Origin: Dioscorea cayenensis subsp. rotundata
Taxonomy: Eukaryota; Streptophyta; Magnoliopsida; Dioscoreales; Dioscoreaceae
Reading direction: 5' to 3'
NCBI RefSeq assembly: GCF_009730915.1
Contig: NW_024087301.1
Location: 1 to 64,000 of the forward strand
DNA: 64,000 bases
Under the pieces are notes generated by a model. The model saw only the letters and a list, made by a program, of their open reading frames with translations. It searched no databases and was not told the DNA's origin. Within the stretch, counting starts at the first letter, position 1. Each line of letters starts with the position of its first letter. Positions 47,095 through 60,390 of the stretch are shown one piece after another. The position numbers and the translations under genes were made by a program.

Positions 47095-49690
47095 TTGGGC
47101 GGCGCTCAGGACCCTTACAGCGGCTTCCGAGATTCTCACGGTGGCCCTCGTATTTCTCACGACGGTGCTCATCATCCTCACACTGGAACCCGTTTCTCAT
47201 ACGGCAGATCGCGCGACAATTCCAGACAAAGCCATGAAGGGCTTTCAGAGACGTTCGCGCACCTTTTCCGCTTAATCAACCTGCCAACACTGCCCCCTCG
47301 GCTTCCCATTCACTTCATCAGGCGGATGGGCCTCAAAAGAACAAGAATTCTCCAGTGAAGGATGGCATTTCATTTGCCGATGTTGCTCGTCTTTCCCCAC
47401 CTCCAGAGAACTCCACTCCCTCACTCCTACCTTGTTGAAGAGTCGCTGTTCTCCGAAAAACGAAGATACCTGCAAACGTTGCCTTAGATCTGGACATAAA
47501 GTTAAAGATTGTCGCCACCAACTCACCTGTCAACGTTGGTCTGGCGTCAGGCATTTTGCAGCTAGATGGCCTCTCAAGCTCTTCTCTTCTGGATCTTTCT
47601 CAGAGAAATCTAAACTGAAGAGAAACTTGCCTTCTTCTAAACCTCTGCTTCACGTCCCCGTCTCTCGCCCTAATTCAGAGATCACTTCCCTGAGGGTTTC
47701 TCTTCCCATCTCCGAAGCCATCATTCAAACCAAAAAAGATCTCAAGAGACGGGTGATCATCAAGGTGCTATCTGGCAACGCGAGTGTTCAATCTCTTCAT
47801 GATGCTCTGCCAACCATATTGAACTCTGATCAATACGAGAATATAACCCCATTCAAAAAAATTTTTAATTCTCACTCTCTTCACAACAATAGCAGCAATG
47901 ACCATTGTTCAGATGAACCAGATTTCTCTCTCCACCAAGCATGGCCCTTGCACCATTAGCTTCTCCTATTGGACACCTGAATTTGGATCTCATGCAGTGG
48001 CTGTTGGGAATTATAATTGGATTAGATTAACCAATCTCCCTCTCCACTGCTAGAACTTGGACTCCATCTTGGAAGTTTTGAGACCTTTGGGAGAGCTTAT
48101 CTTGGTTCAAAAGAAAGAAGATGTATCTCTTGAACACATGTGAGCTCTCGTCAGGCTTCAATCCCCCACCTCCTTCCTTGTAGAGATGATCATTGACATG
48201 GGAGTGAGAAGCTTCAAAGTTAGGCTCGAGGACGATGGCTTTCCAATCATCAGGTCGAAATTGGTTCAAGGTCCTGTTTCCTCTTCTCAAAAGAAATCAA
48301 CTGCTGCATTCTCGTCTCGCCCTATGATTCGTTCAGAGAAAACCTTGGCCTCCGCTGAGAGCTTGGACGGCTTATGCTTGGTCAAAGAAAGCCAGAGCTC
48401 CGGTGATCTTCCCACAGTGATCCCCCTAGATTCCTCAGATCTCTCGAGAGAGAAACGAGGAAGGGGATGCACTGTTAATGCACTGCAGCCATGTGATGGA
48501 TGCTCACACAATGGGTGTTCCAGTGCATCGTGATCATGCCTCTTCAGATCATCTTAGACGTTTGCGGGTGTCTAGCTCGCCTCGGGATCAGTCTTCTTCT
48601 GATTCTCTCATTAATTCAAATAAAATCATATCCCAAGATAACTAAACTCAGTACTTGGATTCTAATGAGATAAGAACTTCTCAGGATTTGATCTCATCTT
48701 AGATCAAAGCTGATTCCTCAGCTGAGTTGATCCTGCCTCAAAATATGGTTGATTCAACTAATTCTCAAATTGATTTAATTTAATCAACTCTGTTAATTCA
48801 GAACCCGATTATGGCCAAAATTGACCAAATATCAGTGTCTAATCCAGTGAATAATCAAGACAATTCTTCTTAAGTTCCTTTAGCTAGAGATAAAGGCAAA
48901 GGAATTGCTTTCCTATGGACACCAACTCTTCTAATTCTGATGCATTACCTACACACTTAAAGTAACTTCCATTGACTATTCCTATTCCTAACGGTTATAA
49001 ATGGATCTTTGTTCATGGAAGTTGGACTCTAGTTCCTATCATTAATTCCGAGAAATTCTTCTCTCAAGACCCTTCACCACTTATTACTCCACTAGATGAT
49101 CATTCTGATGATGAGTTACTTGACTGGGGGGAAGATGATGGCATCCTTTCTGATGCGATCGTAGATGATGAACTTATTCTGAACAAGAAGAATCTTAATC
49201 AGTTTGAATCTGGTATTCACCCGGACGAACTGACAACTAATCCTTTGCCTGTTCCGAGAATTGGGTTACTCAGTAGTAAGGACTCTTCTTCAGATATGAT
49301 GATAGAGAAAACTCCTAACATTCCACCTACTGGAAAGAACCCTGTTGTTACCACCACACTGGGTCAGATTCAACAGCATATCAGAAAAAGTGACCGACCC
49401 AAGAAACCCTCGGTCGATGGAATGAAGAAGCTGGGTTTGTTCCTATCCCACCAAGATCTACCAAGAAAAACGTTCCTGATGACCCTCGAGACGATACGCC
49501 TAATTCAATTAATGCAATTATTTTTTCTTCTTGGACTGATACACAATTCTTTAACTATAGCAATGCTTGTGGTGTTAAATTTCAAGGTTCACCAAATCAT
49601 AAGCTTAAATGTCTAGATAAAATCCGTCGACTTGAATCTTCTAGGGTTGGAACTTCTACTTCTCCAACAGGATCTCCTTCAAGATCAGAT
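47095..49690 (+). pseudogene. LINE ORF1 remnant with zinc knuckles
   Basis: 47432-47959 holds one good knuckle (CKRCLRSGHKVKDC) and one damaged one (CQRWSGVRHFAARW, where Cys and Gly are lost). Further pieces at 48186-48533 and 48972-49616 include YKWIFVHGSWTLVP, matching ORF1 of the LINE at 33786. Many stops lie between 48530 and 48970, mostly TAA and TAG. Confidence 0.75.
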
Positions 49691-49693
49691 TGA

Positions 49694-52600
49694 TTGACCC
49701 TATTTTTTTTAATGATTATTCTATGTTGGAATGTTAGGGGACTTGGCAGACCCTCTAAACGCCATTTAGTTAAAGACTTAATTTTCTCTTCACGAGCAGA
49801 TATTGTTTGTTTACAAGAATCCAAACTCCAAGAAATTCATAGCTCTATTTGGAGATCAATTGGTGTTTCGAAACTGAATTCATTTGACTACCTCCTAGCT
49901 CTTGGTACCGCTGGTGGTATCATTATCGATTGGGATAGTTCCCAGGTTATGGGTATCTTAATTCACAAAGGAACCTTCTCCATCACTATGGAATTCATAA
50001 ACCTTCCCCTAAACTCTAAATGGGCTTGCACTAGTGTTTATGGACCTAACGCTAGCTCCTTTAGAATTCATTTCTGCAATGAACTCCGATCTATTAGAAA
50101 TTTACACGATTTACCATCGTTAATCTATGGAGATTTCAACACTTTATTCAATTTGAGCGATAAAAACAAAGGAGACCCTAATCATAGGGATATTGCTAGC
50201 TCCCAAAAGCTTTTAGGTGATCTCAACCTTATTGACCCCCCTTTACACCGGCGGAAATTCACTTGGACCAATGGTCAATCTGAACCGATATGGGTTAGAT
50301 TGGATAGATTTTTATATTCGCATGACTGGCCACTGAGTTTTCCTAGAACATTTCAAAGTTCTCTTCCAAGAATCGGTTCTGATCACTCCCCCATTTACCT
50401 GGAATTTGGTAATCATCATTCTTGCTCTAGAACTTTCAGATTTGAAAAATCTTGGTACTCCAATGACCAATTAGAGAACTTAATTCAAGGTTGGTGGTCA
50501 AACCATAACTTCAATGGTTGCGGGACCTACATCATTTCTAAAAAATTCACCTTCTTAAAATCTAAGCTAAGTACCTTGGCAAAAGAAAATTTTGGTGCTT
50601 CTAATCTTCACAAAAAAATTTGCTTGCAAAAATAAACACACTTGATACATTATGCTAAAGAAGATCTCTTTCTGAGGATGAATCTACTCGTTTCTCTCAA
50701 ATTTAATCTGAGCTTTACACTCTACTAAATCAAGAAGAGATTTACTGGAAACAGCGCTCTCAAATTACTTGGCTCAAAGAGGACGATGCAAATACAAAAT
50801 TCTTTCATTTACTGGCTAATGGTAGGAAGAAAAAAAATTCCATCCCTAGAATTCATAATAATGGGAATTGGATTGAAGGTAACCACGAAATTGGGAAAAT
50901 ATTCACTGACCATTTTCAAACCATGCTTGGTACCCCGATTACACATTGTTTCCTTTTCAACTGGAACCATCTATTTAACTTCAAAGATAGAGTTGATCTT
51001 TCTATGCTTGAACTCCTCTTCACTCCTGATGAAATTAAACACGCTGTGTTTGATCTAAACGCTGATAAGGCTCCAGGTCCAAATGGTTTTCCAATGTTCT
51101 TTTTTCAAAAACATTGGAGCCTTATCCAGGAGGATTTAATTAAAATCTGTAGTGATTTTTATGATGGCTATATCAACTTTGAAAGACTCAATTGGGTTCA
51201 CATTGCACTTATTGCCAAAACAAATACCCCAACTGAGGTCACTGAATTCAAACCCATCAGTCTTATCAATTCAACCTATATAATCATTTCCAAGATTCTC
51301 GCCACAAGATTGATTCATAAGATTGGTCTCTTAGTGGATAATTCTCAATCTGGATTCATTAAGGGTAGATGCATTGCCGATAATATTATTGCTGCCCAGA
51401 AAGTTATTTTTAATCTCCAAAAAAGAAAAATTTTGGGCTTTGCCTTTAAAGTTGATTTCGCTAAAGCCTTTGACTCTCTAGACTGGAATTTTTTTCTCAA
51501 GATTCTAGAAGCTAGAGGATTTGGCAATCGCTGGATCTCTTGGATACACACTATTCTTAAAACTGCCAAAACTCAAATTCTCATTAATGGATCTGCACAA
51601 GGTTATATTCGCTGCAAAAGAGGATTAAGACAAGGTGATCCTCTTTTACCCCTTCTCTTTGCCTTAGCGGCCTAGTGCAATGTTTAATCATCCTATTTAT
51701 TCCAAAGTTCTGATTGGAGTTCAACTGGACCAATCAAACAGCATTTGTCATTTACAATATGCAGATGATCTTATCATATTCTTGCCTGGTGGACACAAAG
51801 ATCTTAAAATCATTAAATTAATTCTTTATTTCTTAGAAGGCTGCTTTGGTCTTTCAATCAACTTCTCGAAAAGCTGCCTATATTTCACTAATTTCGGTTA
51901 CCAACCGCTCTCCTCCTCCGCGAGAATCCTTAATTGCAATAGAGATTACCTCCACATAACCTATCTAGGCATTCCCCTCTCTGCCTAACAACCGAGAAGA
52001 ATTGACTGGACTAAGTTAATTGATTCTGTTCGTCCCAGACTCACGCCATGGAAAGCAATGTACCTTTCATTAGGAGGTCGGTTAACTCTTATCTACTCCG
52101 TGTTATCTTCTATACCATCTTATTGGATGTCAGTTTTTAAACTTCCAGCCTGGGTCATTCATCAAATTGATAAAATCAAGAGAGATTTTCTATGGAAAGG
52201 CCATGATCTTATCCATAAGGGGATAAGACTAATTGCTTGGAAAAGGATTTGTCGCCCTCGAAGCATGGGTAGCAGGGATATTCTCGATCTATAGGAGTTC
52301 AACAAAGCTTTACTTGGGAAATGGTGGTGAAAATTCATCACCACACCGGACTCTTGTTGGTCCATGATTATCAAAGCCAATTATTTTAACAGTGATTGGC
52401 TGGAGGGCCAATCCTCCAATAACCGTTGGACATCTCTCTTCCTGGACTGTCCTTACCCTTGGATTACTCTAAAACAATTTGTTATTATACTTAATTCCCA
52501 TGGTAATCCATTTAGAACAGCTACTGCTGAAGATTTCGCCATTTTAATAAATTCTTTACCGGATTGTGAAAATGAACTTAAAGATTCCTACTCCTCGTCT

Positions 52601-53136
52601 TTAGATAAAAATGGAAAATTCTCTGTCAAATCCTTCTACAACTTCTTAATTGATGGAGGTCTTCGCTATCAACTCTACTCCAAATTTTGGAAAACTCATT
52701 CTCCTAGCAAAATCACTTTATTCTGTTGGTTTGCCTGGGATAACAAAATTCTAACACTTGAGAATCTACTCAAAAAATGCTGCAATCCTTATGCCGCTGA
52801 CACATGTATACTTTGTCACAAAAATTCAGAATCAATGGATCACCTTTTTTTAAATTGTATCTACTCAGTTCGCTTTTGGTCATTTTTCAAGTGTATATTT
52901 GATTCTGAAACCCTACCTTACTCAGTTTCAAATATTTGGACTAATTGGATACCCTCTTTAAACCCTTCTCTCAGAAACCTCTGGGATCTTTGTTCAGAGC
53001 CATTTTCTGGAATATTTGGCTAGAACGCAACAATCGTATTTTTAACCAAAGCTGTTCACCTATCTCTTCAACGCTTTACAAAACAGCTAATATGGTTTTT
53101 TCTTGGATTTATGGAGATTCGGAATCCCACCAGTAG
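49694..53136 (+). pseudogene. LINE ORF2 remnant: endonuclease, reverse transcriptase, zf-RVT
   Basis: The endonuclease is open to 50635 (ILCWNVRGLGRPSKR, LQESKL, LIYGDFNTLF, KFTWTNGQSEPIWVRLD, IGSDHSPIYLEF). Reverse transcriptase: KAPGPNGFPMFFF, KVDFAKAFDSLDW, GLRQGDPLLPLL (50923-51675) then QYADDLIIFLPGG (51680-51988). zf-RVT: GKFSVKSFYNFLIDGG, CILCHKNSESMDHLFLNC. Breaks: frameshift/stop near 50633, 51675 (with a small loss before the FNH segment), 51988, 52294 and 53023. Confidence 0.93.
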
Positions 53137-53523
53137 GAAGCTACAAAGATCACTCAGAAGATCAAGCGTTCCTTAAATTTCCTGACCTCCAGATCCACTG
53201 ACTTCACCGGCGATATGCCCCCCAACTCGAATCAGGAGTAATCTGCCCCTATTGACACTGGGCAAACCTATGTCTCCAGATGGTTGACTTCGCCGGCTAC
53301 AATTTCCCTATCTTTTTTCTCCCATATTTTTATGCTTTTTCTGTTCACTGTTCTCCTCATTTCTGGTGAGGTTTACAGTCATCAACTTTTTTAGATTTAC
53401 TTGTCGCATCTGCTTTTGTTCTATATATTACCTTAATTTTCTCTTTTTCAATAAATTTGTGGTTTATCCACCTTATTCAAAAAATTTAAAAAAATAATAA
53501 TAATGTATTCATTGCCTTGGAAT

Positions 53524-54320
53524 AATCTTTTCATCTATTGATGATTCCAAATCTGATCAATATTCTTTTTTTTTTTTTTGATAAAATGATCAATATTCTT
53601 TTACTCTATAGTAGACTAGATATAACTTTTTTTTCACCAATTTGCTCAAAATTCATTCTTTTCTTTGATCAAGTTTTGTAATGTTAAAAATAATTTGTAA
53701 TAGTTGTTGCATTACCATTAATGTTCTAAACTTTATTGATAAAATTAATAGCATCCAATGTATTATTTATTTTTGGATTTATTACTCCTTCTAATTGTAT
53801 AAAATATTAAAACTTCCCTCTAAATTAATAAATATTCATTTTATAGAGGTTTTGTTGTAATAAATGAGTCTCAAAATTATTTGTCTACCTTTATAAGGAT
53901 ATTTGAGAATAGATTTAATCTTCTATTTGGTTCCTCTAATTAGGTCAAATTGCTCCGTTAGTTTCCCTATTTGAATTTGAATTTGAACTTAGCTACACGA
54001 GTACCTACATTATTTCATTTTGAAAATTTCAATCTACAGATGAAGAGAAGTTGGCATAGCATTTTTTTTTATTAAAATTTTATTTTAAAAAGTCGGAAGG
54101 GAATAAAACCCAGTTAATTATGTAACCAAAGATAATTAAACTAAACTAATCTCCTCTCCACCACTCACCTCTACCTTATGTACCTGATTCTTCATCCATC
54201 ACCGCCACCACACAGCCATCACCACCTCCTCCTCCATTCGTATTCAATCTCAATTGCAGCTCCATACCCCTGAATTAGAGGAACAACCTGGGCTAGAGAA
54301 ACAAGTCAAAGTATTGCCAA
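53524..54320. other. AT-rich spacer, then start of shared block copy 3
   Basis: 53524-54200 has no gene. From about 54210 it matches 9326 onward (CACCACCTCCTCCTCCATTC), including the exon-like segment beginning at about 54275 that LINE-4 interrupts. Confidence 0.6.
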
Positions 54321-54416
54321 ATTGGACGATGAAGGGATCGGCTCTGAGTTCCTTTTCGTCATTCCCGTCCCTCGGCTCTGTCTTCTCGCAATCCTTTTCG
54401 TCGTTCCTCTCTTGCT

Positions 54417-56113
54417 ATGGCAAGCGGGGACCGGCAGCTTGCTTTCCCTGCTCCTGGGAAGCCTAAATCCTGGGCTCAGATAGCCTCTGGTCTCTGTCGG
54501 TCCTCGGACAACTCTCCCCTGCACAATGAACAAATCCTTGCCAAACTCAAAGTAACAACTACTGATTTTATCAGACTTGATAGCGATGCTATAAACAGAG
54601 CTAGAATGAAGTTTCAACATGCCCTTTATGGAAAATTGTTTGGTAAGACACCGAATTTCGATCAAGTCAAGTCTGAGTTGCTCGCTAAATGGAGCTCCTT
54701 TGGCAAGGTTTCCATCTCCTATCTTCCCAATGGATTTCTTCTAATCCGGTGTCCCTCCCAAGCATGCATGCAGCGTATCCTCCTTGATGGACCTTGGTCT
54801 GTAAATGGTATCATCCTCCAGCTCTCCCCTTGGAAGCCCTACTTTGAGCCTACCTTTCCAAGCTCAGCACCGCTGCTATCTGGTTGCAACTCCACAACCT
54901 TCCCATTGAGTTTTGGGGGGGTGAGATATTGGAAACTATTGCTGACCTGTTTGGTATCCTCCTCAAGATCGATGAATTTACTAATTCTCTCAGTCGATCC
55001 AAGTATGCCCGCATCTGTGTTGAGATTGACTTGTCCAAACCTCTCTCACGGGGATTCTGGATAGGAGATGATCTCCACCGGGTGTTTGTTGTGGTCCAGT
55101 ACGAACGTTTACCAACTTTCTGTTACATGTGTGGTATGATCGGACATGGAAGCAACTCCTGCCCATGATCCTTGACATCTGGTGCCGCTGGATCTGGTCA
55201 AAATCGCCCAGTGTGGCGATCCATGACGGGCTCAAGCTTGGTATCAGGTGTTCCGGATCAGAGGATGGACGAGACTGATCCTATTCCTTCGCTTCACACG
55301 TCGGAAAACTCTGATGTGACGGTTCCTCCTGCCGAGGAGAACGACTTTGGCCCGTGGCTTTTGGTGTCTCGCCGGCGAGGCGGCACTCGTGGTCGCGGAG
55401 GTGGCACACGTGCTAGTCGCATGACTAGCGATGCTGCAGCCGACCCGAGCCCCGATATCCCCTTGTCCCGAGGTGCTGTCATTTGGAACATACGTGGCGG
55501 TAGATCAGCTGCTTCTGGTGGGCGGCCTGTCACTCCCCATGCACCTTTCGTTACTCTCGATGCAGATACACAGTTGCCTACCCCTTTCACCCATACGAAT
55601 GCTAGTCCACCCATTACCTTCTCCTCTCCCAATGTTCCACTTAATGCTTTGGGGTCCCAAGGCATTGAAGTGACTCCACCCAATGTGTTACCGCCCAACC
55701 CGTCCACTCACACGTCCCCTCCCCTTCACCTGCCCCCAGGTGAGAAAACTCAGCTTAGACCACATCGTTCCAAATCCTCCAACCATGTTCTTCGCTCCTC
55801 TATCACACCAGCTTCACCATCCCAGCCTTCCGTTCCCACAACCTCCCATGGTGCCCTGGTGGATATAGTCTCTGCTGCTCTGGAGGATGACGGTATAGAA
55901 GAGGATAATAGTCAAGATGAGGATTATTCTGATGATGAAGATGATGACGAGATGTCGACGGAGGAGTCTCCTGATGAGGGACCTGATGATTCCATGACTC
56001 TCATCCAGTACCAGACCGAAGCCCGTCGGGAAGCATTAGTTAGAAAAGGCTCAAATCTTTCTGATCGTTCTCCCAAGAAGGGGAGAATCGAGTCTGAAGA
56101 GCTCTGCTCTTGA
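54417..56113 (+). pseudogene. LINE ORF1 remnant: DUF4283 then zinc knuckle
   Basis: ATG at 54417. DUF4283 region (YGKLFGKTPNFDQVKSEL, GFLLIRCPS, LLDGPWSVNG) then, one frame over from about 54884, the linker (LHNLPIEFWGGEIL) and knuckle LPTFCYMCGMIGHGSNSC, followed by a long Pro/Ser-rich and acidic tail. A frameshift near 54880 and a TGA at 55166-55168 (CGA expected) break it. Domain order is opposite to LINE-2 and LINE-3, whose knuckles come first. Confidence 0.88.
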
Positions 56114-56174
56114 TCTTGCTTTGCTGGTCTTCTCTGTCAAGGAGTGTTGTTTTGCTTGTTTTCTGTCTGTTTTC

Positions 56175-59100
56175 ATGAATACTGCTAAAATCATTTGCTG
56201 GAATTGTAGGGGTATCTCCGCTGCCGGTACCTTTTCTCGGGTCTTGCGTCTCATTCGCATCTACAAACCGGATATTGTCTGTATTGTTGAGACAAGAACT
56301 GATTCTGATCGCGTTGATCGTTTTTGTAGGAAAATTCCAAAGCACTGGGACTGGGCGGCCATTCTTTCTATTGGTTTTTCTGGTGGCATCATCGTCCTGT
56401 GGCATAAATCCTTGGGCACTGCCTCTCCGGTTGCAGTGTCCAATCGGGCTCTTCACATTATTATCTCGTTTGATAGCCATAAGAATTTCTTTATCTCAGT
56501 TATTTATAATTCTACTCGGCTTCGTAACCAATGTCTTCTTTGGAATGAGCTTTCTAAGCTTTCCCTTTTGCATACTCCTTGGCTTATTGTTAGAGATTTT
56601 AACTCTATTGTTCACAGGTCTGAGCACAGGGGTGGTTCTTTTGCGTATTATGCCAGGAAAGCCCGGTTTTTCACCGACTTCATTAACGGGAACAATCTTA
56701 TTGATTTGAACTACTCTGGGCCCCATTTCACTTGGTGTAACAATCAGTTAGGGCAAGCTAGGTGTTGGGCCAGGCTGGATAGATGCTTGATCAATCTCAC
56801 TTGGGCTAACTCTTTCCAGATCAATAATCTTAAGCACCTTTCGTGATCATTCTCTGATCATGCTCCTCTCTTTCTCTCTTCTCTTCCTTTTATGCCGCGT
56901 TCTAATCATGTTTTTCGCTTTAATACTAATTGGTTTGATTTTGTGGGTTGTTATGATGCAGTCCGCGACGCTTGGAATTGTGACCCTCATGGGAACCCCA
57001 TGCACGCTTTTTCTCATCTCCTGTCCCGGTCTTGCCATAAGCTCCGCGAGTGGCATCGGACTGGGGTCAATCGAGCTGATTCTGATATGATTAATATTAA
57101 GGCTGAGATCAGCCACCTTGAAAACTCTGATTTTAATTTAATTTCTCAATCTCTTCTTTTTGATCATTATGTTAACCTCTCTACTTTACAGCGTCAATGC
57201 TGCAACATGTGGGCGCAACGTGCCAGGTTGGCATGGGTTAAGGATGGAGACAGGAATACTAGCTTCTTTCATGCCACTACTCGTATTCATGCTCACACTA
57301 ATTTTATTTCGCAGGTTGTTGATGTGCATGATAATCATTGTAGAGACCAATCGAGTATTGAAAGAGTTTTTCTTACTTTTTATAAAGAGCTTTGGAACCA
57401 TACGACAACCACAATGCCTACCACCTTTGATGCTCTTCCCGCCAATCTGCCCAGTATCTCGGACTCTGTGGCTGCTTCCCTCATTCGGGAGGTCACTATA
57501 GAAGAAGTCTATTCGACCATTCTTGATCTCCCTGCAGGTAAGTCGCCCGGCCCTGATGGATTTAATTCGGAGTTTTATCAAAATTTTTGGCCTATTATTG
57601 GTGATTGTCTTTACGCAGCCATTCAGTTTTTCTTCGCGAATTCTTCTATTCCTACCTCTTGGGGTAAAACCTTTGTCACTCTTATTCCCAAGAAGAACAA
57701 TCCTAGGCATGTTACTGATTTCAGACCGATTGCTCTTTGTAATGTGAATTTCAAAATTATCACCAAACTTTTAGCAAATCGCTTGAAGCTTGTTCTCCCT
57801 AATCTGATAGGCCGAGAACAAGTTGGTTTTGTTTCGGATCGGTGTTCTTTCGATAATATTATTGCGGTGCAAGAGGCTGTGCATACTTTAGAATCTGATA
57901 CCAAGAACCCCTAGGATGATCATTAAATTAGATATCGAAAAAGCATATGATACGGTTAATTGGAATGCAATTCTTGCCGTTCTTCGTCGCATGAACTTTC
58001 CTTCGCTTTGGATTTCTTGGATTTCTTCCTGTCTTAAATCTTGTTCCTTCTCTATTCTGGTTAATGGGAATCCCACTCCTTGGTTCACTTTGCCCAGAGG
58101 TGTTCGTCAGGGAGACCCTGTCTCTTCCTATCTGTTTATCATTGTTACTCAGGTTCTTACTTCACTTCTCAACATCAATCTTATGAACAACACAATTCCA
58201 GGCTTTCATCCTAACCTTAGTCAAAACTTCAATCACCTTATGTTCGCGGACGATCTTATTCTGGTCACTCTGGCTACCAGGAGTGCTGCCCGTAGTATTA
58301 ATCAATGCCTTCATCTTTATAGTATGCTTACTGGTCAGCGTCCCAACTTTACCAAGTCACAAATTTTTTTCCCTTCTTGGTGTAATAATCACATCTCTTC
58401 CAGAATTTGTTCTATTTTGAATCTCACCCAGGCTTCCTTCCCAGTTAAATATCTTGGTATTTTAATTTCTCCCAAAAGACTCGCGGTCTCGACTTTTCAA
58501 CCCATGGTTGATCGCGTCCGTCTGATTTGTAAACGTTGGAGCAATTTCAATCTTTCTTTTGCTGCTAAAACCATCTTGATAAACTCTTCAATTCTTTCTC
58601 TCCCTATCTATATCATGTCTATCTGTCATGTCCCTGAGTCAATTATTTTCGAGATTACCAAAGCTGTAAGGAGGTTTTTTTGGAGTAGGAACGGCAATGG
58701 AAAGGGCATCCATAATGTGAATTGGAGAACCATTAATGAAGGTAAGCCTGAGGGGGGTATTGGTATTCGGAATTTGTCTCTTGCTAAATACTCTTTAATG
58801 GCCAAGCATTTTTTTTAAAGTTCTTAAATGGCGTGAATGATTTTTGGGTCAATATTATGCATTTAAAGTATGGTGCTTTTAATTTTTGGAAGTACTCGGC
58901 CCCTGTTAATTGTTCTGGGATATTCAGATGTTTAGTCAATACTGCCATTTGCATTAAGCATTTTTGCCGCATTAACTGTATTAATCCCATCAACACCTCT
59001 TTCTTATGGGACCCTTGGTGCTTCGATATTCCGATCGCCCGTAAGCCTACGTTTATCAATATGAGTGAAGACCTTGATAATACCTCTATTTTAGATTTTC

Positions 59101-60257
59101 TGCACAGGCATAGATGGAATATTGTTAAGCTCCAGCAATTTTTTGGTTCCATTCTTGATCCCCTAGACCTGCCTCCCTGTTCTATTGATGACAATTGCCG
59201 TAGCCACTGGATTTGGAGCCCCACTTCTAAGCACTTAACCATTTCCTCATCAGTATATAGTCATCTGAGCATTAGCCTTTCTCATTCAGACTCTTGGCCT
59301 GGTTGGCACTTAATTTGGAGACTTTGCACTGCCCCTCGTGTGAAGCATTTTCTCTGGACCCAGTTTCATGGTTGCATTACCACTTCCAACTTCCTTTTTC
59401 AAATGAATATGGGCCCTAATAGTCCTTGCATTATGTGTGGCAATTCTTGCGAAACTATTCAACATCTTTTTTATGATTGTCAGATTGCTAGGCAAGTCTG
59501 GTCCCACCTCAGTTTGAGAATCAATACTTATGTCTGTTTTCCCACCGGTTTTACCTCTAGGCTCTGGCTCACTGATGGCAGCTACTCTAAACGTACTATT
59601 TCTATCATTGATTCAACGGCATGGTTTCTTTGGAAAACTCGGTGTGATGTTATTTTCCACAATGCCAACATTAATATCCCTGCCTCTGTTTGCAAAGCAA
59701 TTGCTCATGTGCAGGAACATATCAATTGTAATTCTGGTCTTCTTGGGCAAAAACTCATACTGAATAACTTTTCTTGCTGCGATGAACTATTCTTATTCGC
59801 ACATATCAGCACCAACGCGAGCACCAAGGTATGTTCTGTTGGCTTCTTTCTCTCCAATGCTAACTATTCTATCATTCTTGCAAGGTGCGTCGCTCTTGCT
59901 TTGGATGATCACTCGCGAGATGACCTGTTTGCCCTGGAAATTGCACTTCGTGCAACTATACAGTGCCACTCTCCTGTCAAGCATATTTTTGTTGATATCT
60001 ACTCTACCATTCACGCGCTTCAAGTTTCTGACGATGTCCTTAACAGGAGATATTCCTCTCAACTCACGTCCATCAGATCTCTCTTGAACGCGCACGGCTC
60101 ACCTTCTGTCTATTGCATCCCCGGTACTTGGATGGCCCCTGCCATCTCTTTGGCTACACTTGGTTTCAACTACTCAACACTTAATCTCTTCTTGTTTGGA
60201 AGAGATCTCCCTCGCTGGATCATGAAACGCTTCATCGACTCTGGATTTATTTTCTAG
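56175..60257 (+). pseudogene. LINE ORF2 remnant: endonuclease, reverse transcriptase, zf-RVT, RNase H-like
   Basis: Endonuclease from MNTAKIICWNCRGISAAG (CIVETRT, and WLIVRDFNSIVH where GDFN is expected), reverse transcriptase (GKSPGPDGFNSEFY, FRPIALCNVNFKIITKLL, KLDIEKAYDTVNW, GVRQGDPVSSYLF, LMFADDLILV), zf-RVT (PRVKHFLWTQFHGCITT, CIMCGNSCETIQHLFYDC), then an RNase H-like end (VGFFLSNANYSIILARCVAL, ALEIALRATIQ, HIFVDIYSTIHAL). Only a few breaks: TGA near 56845 (CGA expected), an extra T near 57912, and extra T and A near 58815-58830. The RNase H part lacks clear first and last catalytic Asp. Gly of GDFN is replaced by Arg. Confidence 0.93.
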
Positions 60258-60390
60258 TCCTTTAGCTCTGTTCTTTAGCTCTTCTTGACTTGTTAACTCA
60301 GCTTTTTCTTGTCTGTGTTGTCCAGTTCTTTTTCAATAAATTAGCCCCTTTGGGGTTTTTCTTCAAAAAAAAAAAATTGGACGATGAAGG

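Larger units (their letters stand above)
47083..53509 (+). mobile_element. LINE-3 copy (L1 clade), near full length
   Basis: Same family as the LINEs at 3195 and 33786 by ORF2 and by the 3' end GTGGTTTATCCACCTTATTC followed by an A/T-rich tail. The target-site duplication is decayed: CATTACCTGGAAT (47070-47082) against CATTGCCTTGGAAT (53510-53523), so the 5' border is tentative. The worse duplication suggests it is older than the other two. Confidence 0.85.
54336..60375 (+). mobile_element. LINE-4 copy (L1 clade, RNase H-bearing lineage)
   Basis: A 15 bp duplication ATTGGACGATGAAGG flanks it (54321-54335, 60376-60390). 3' end TTTTTCTTCAAAA plus A tail, unlike LINE-1 to -3. About 6 kb with both ORFs. 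It interrupts the shared spacer block; the other copies at 9430 and 17860 show the empty site. Confidence 0.96.
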
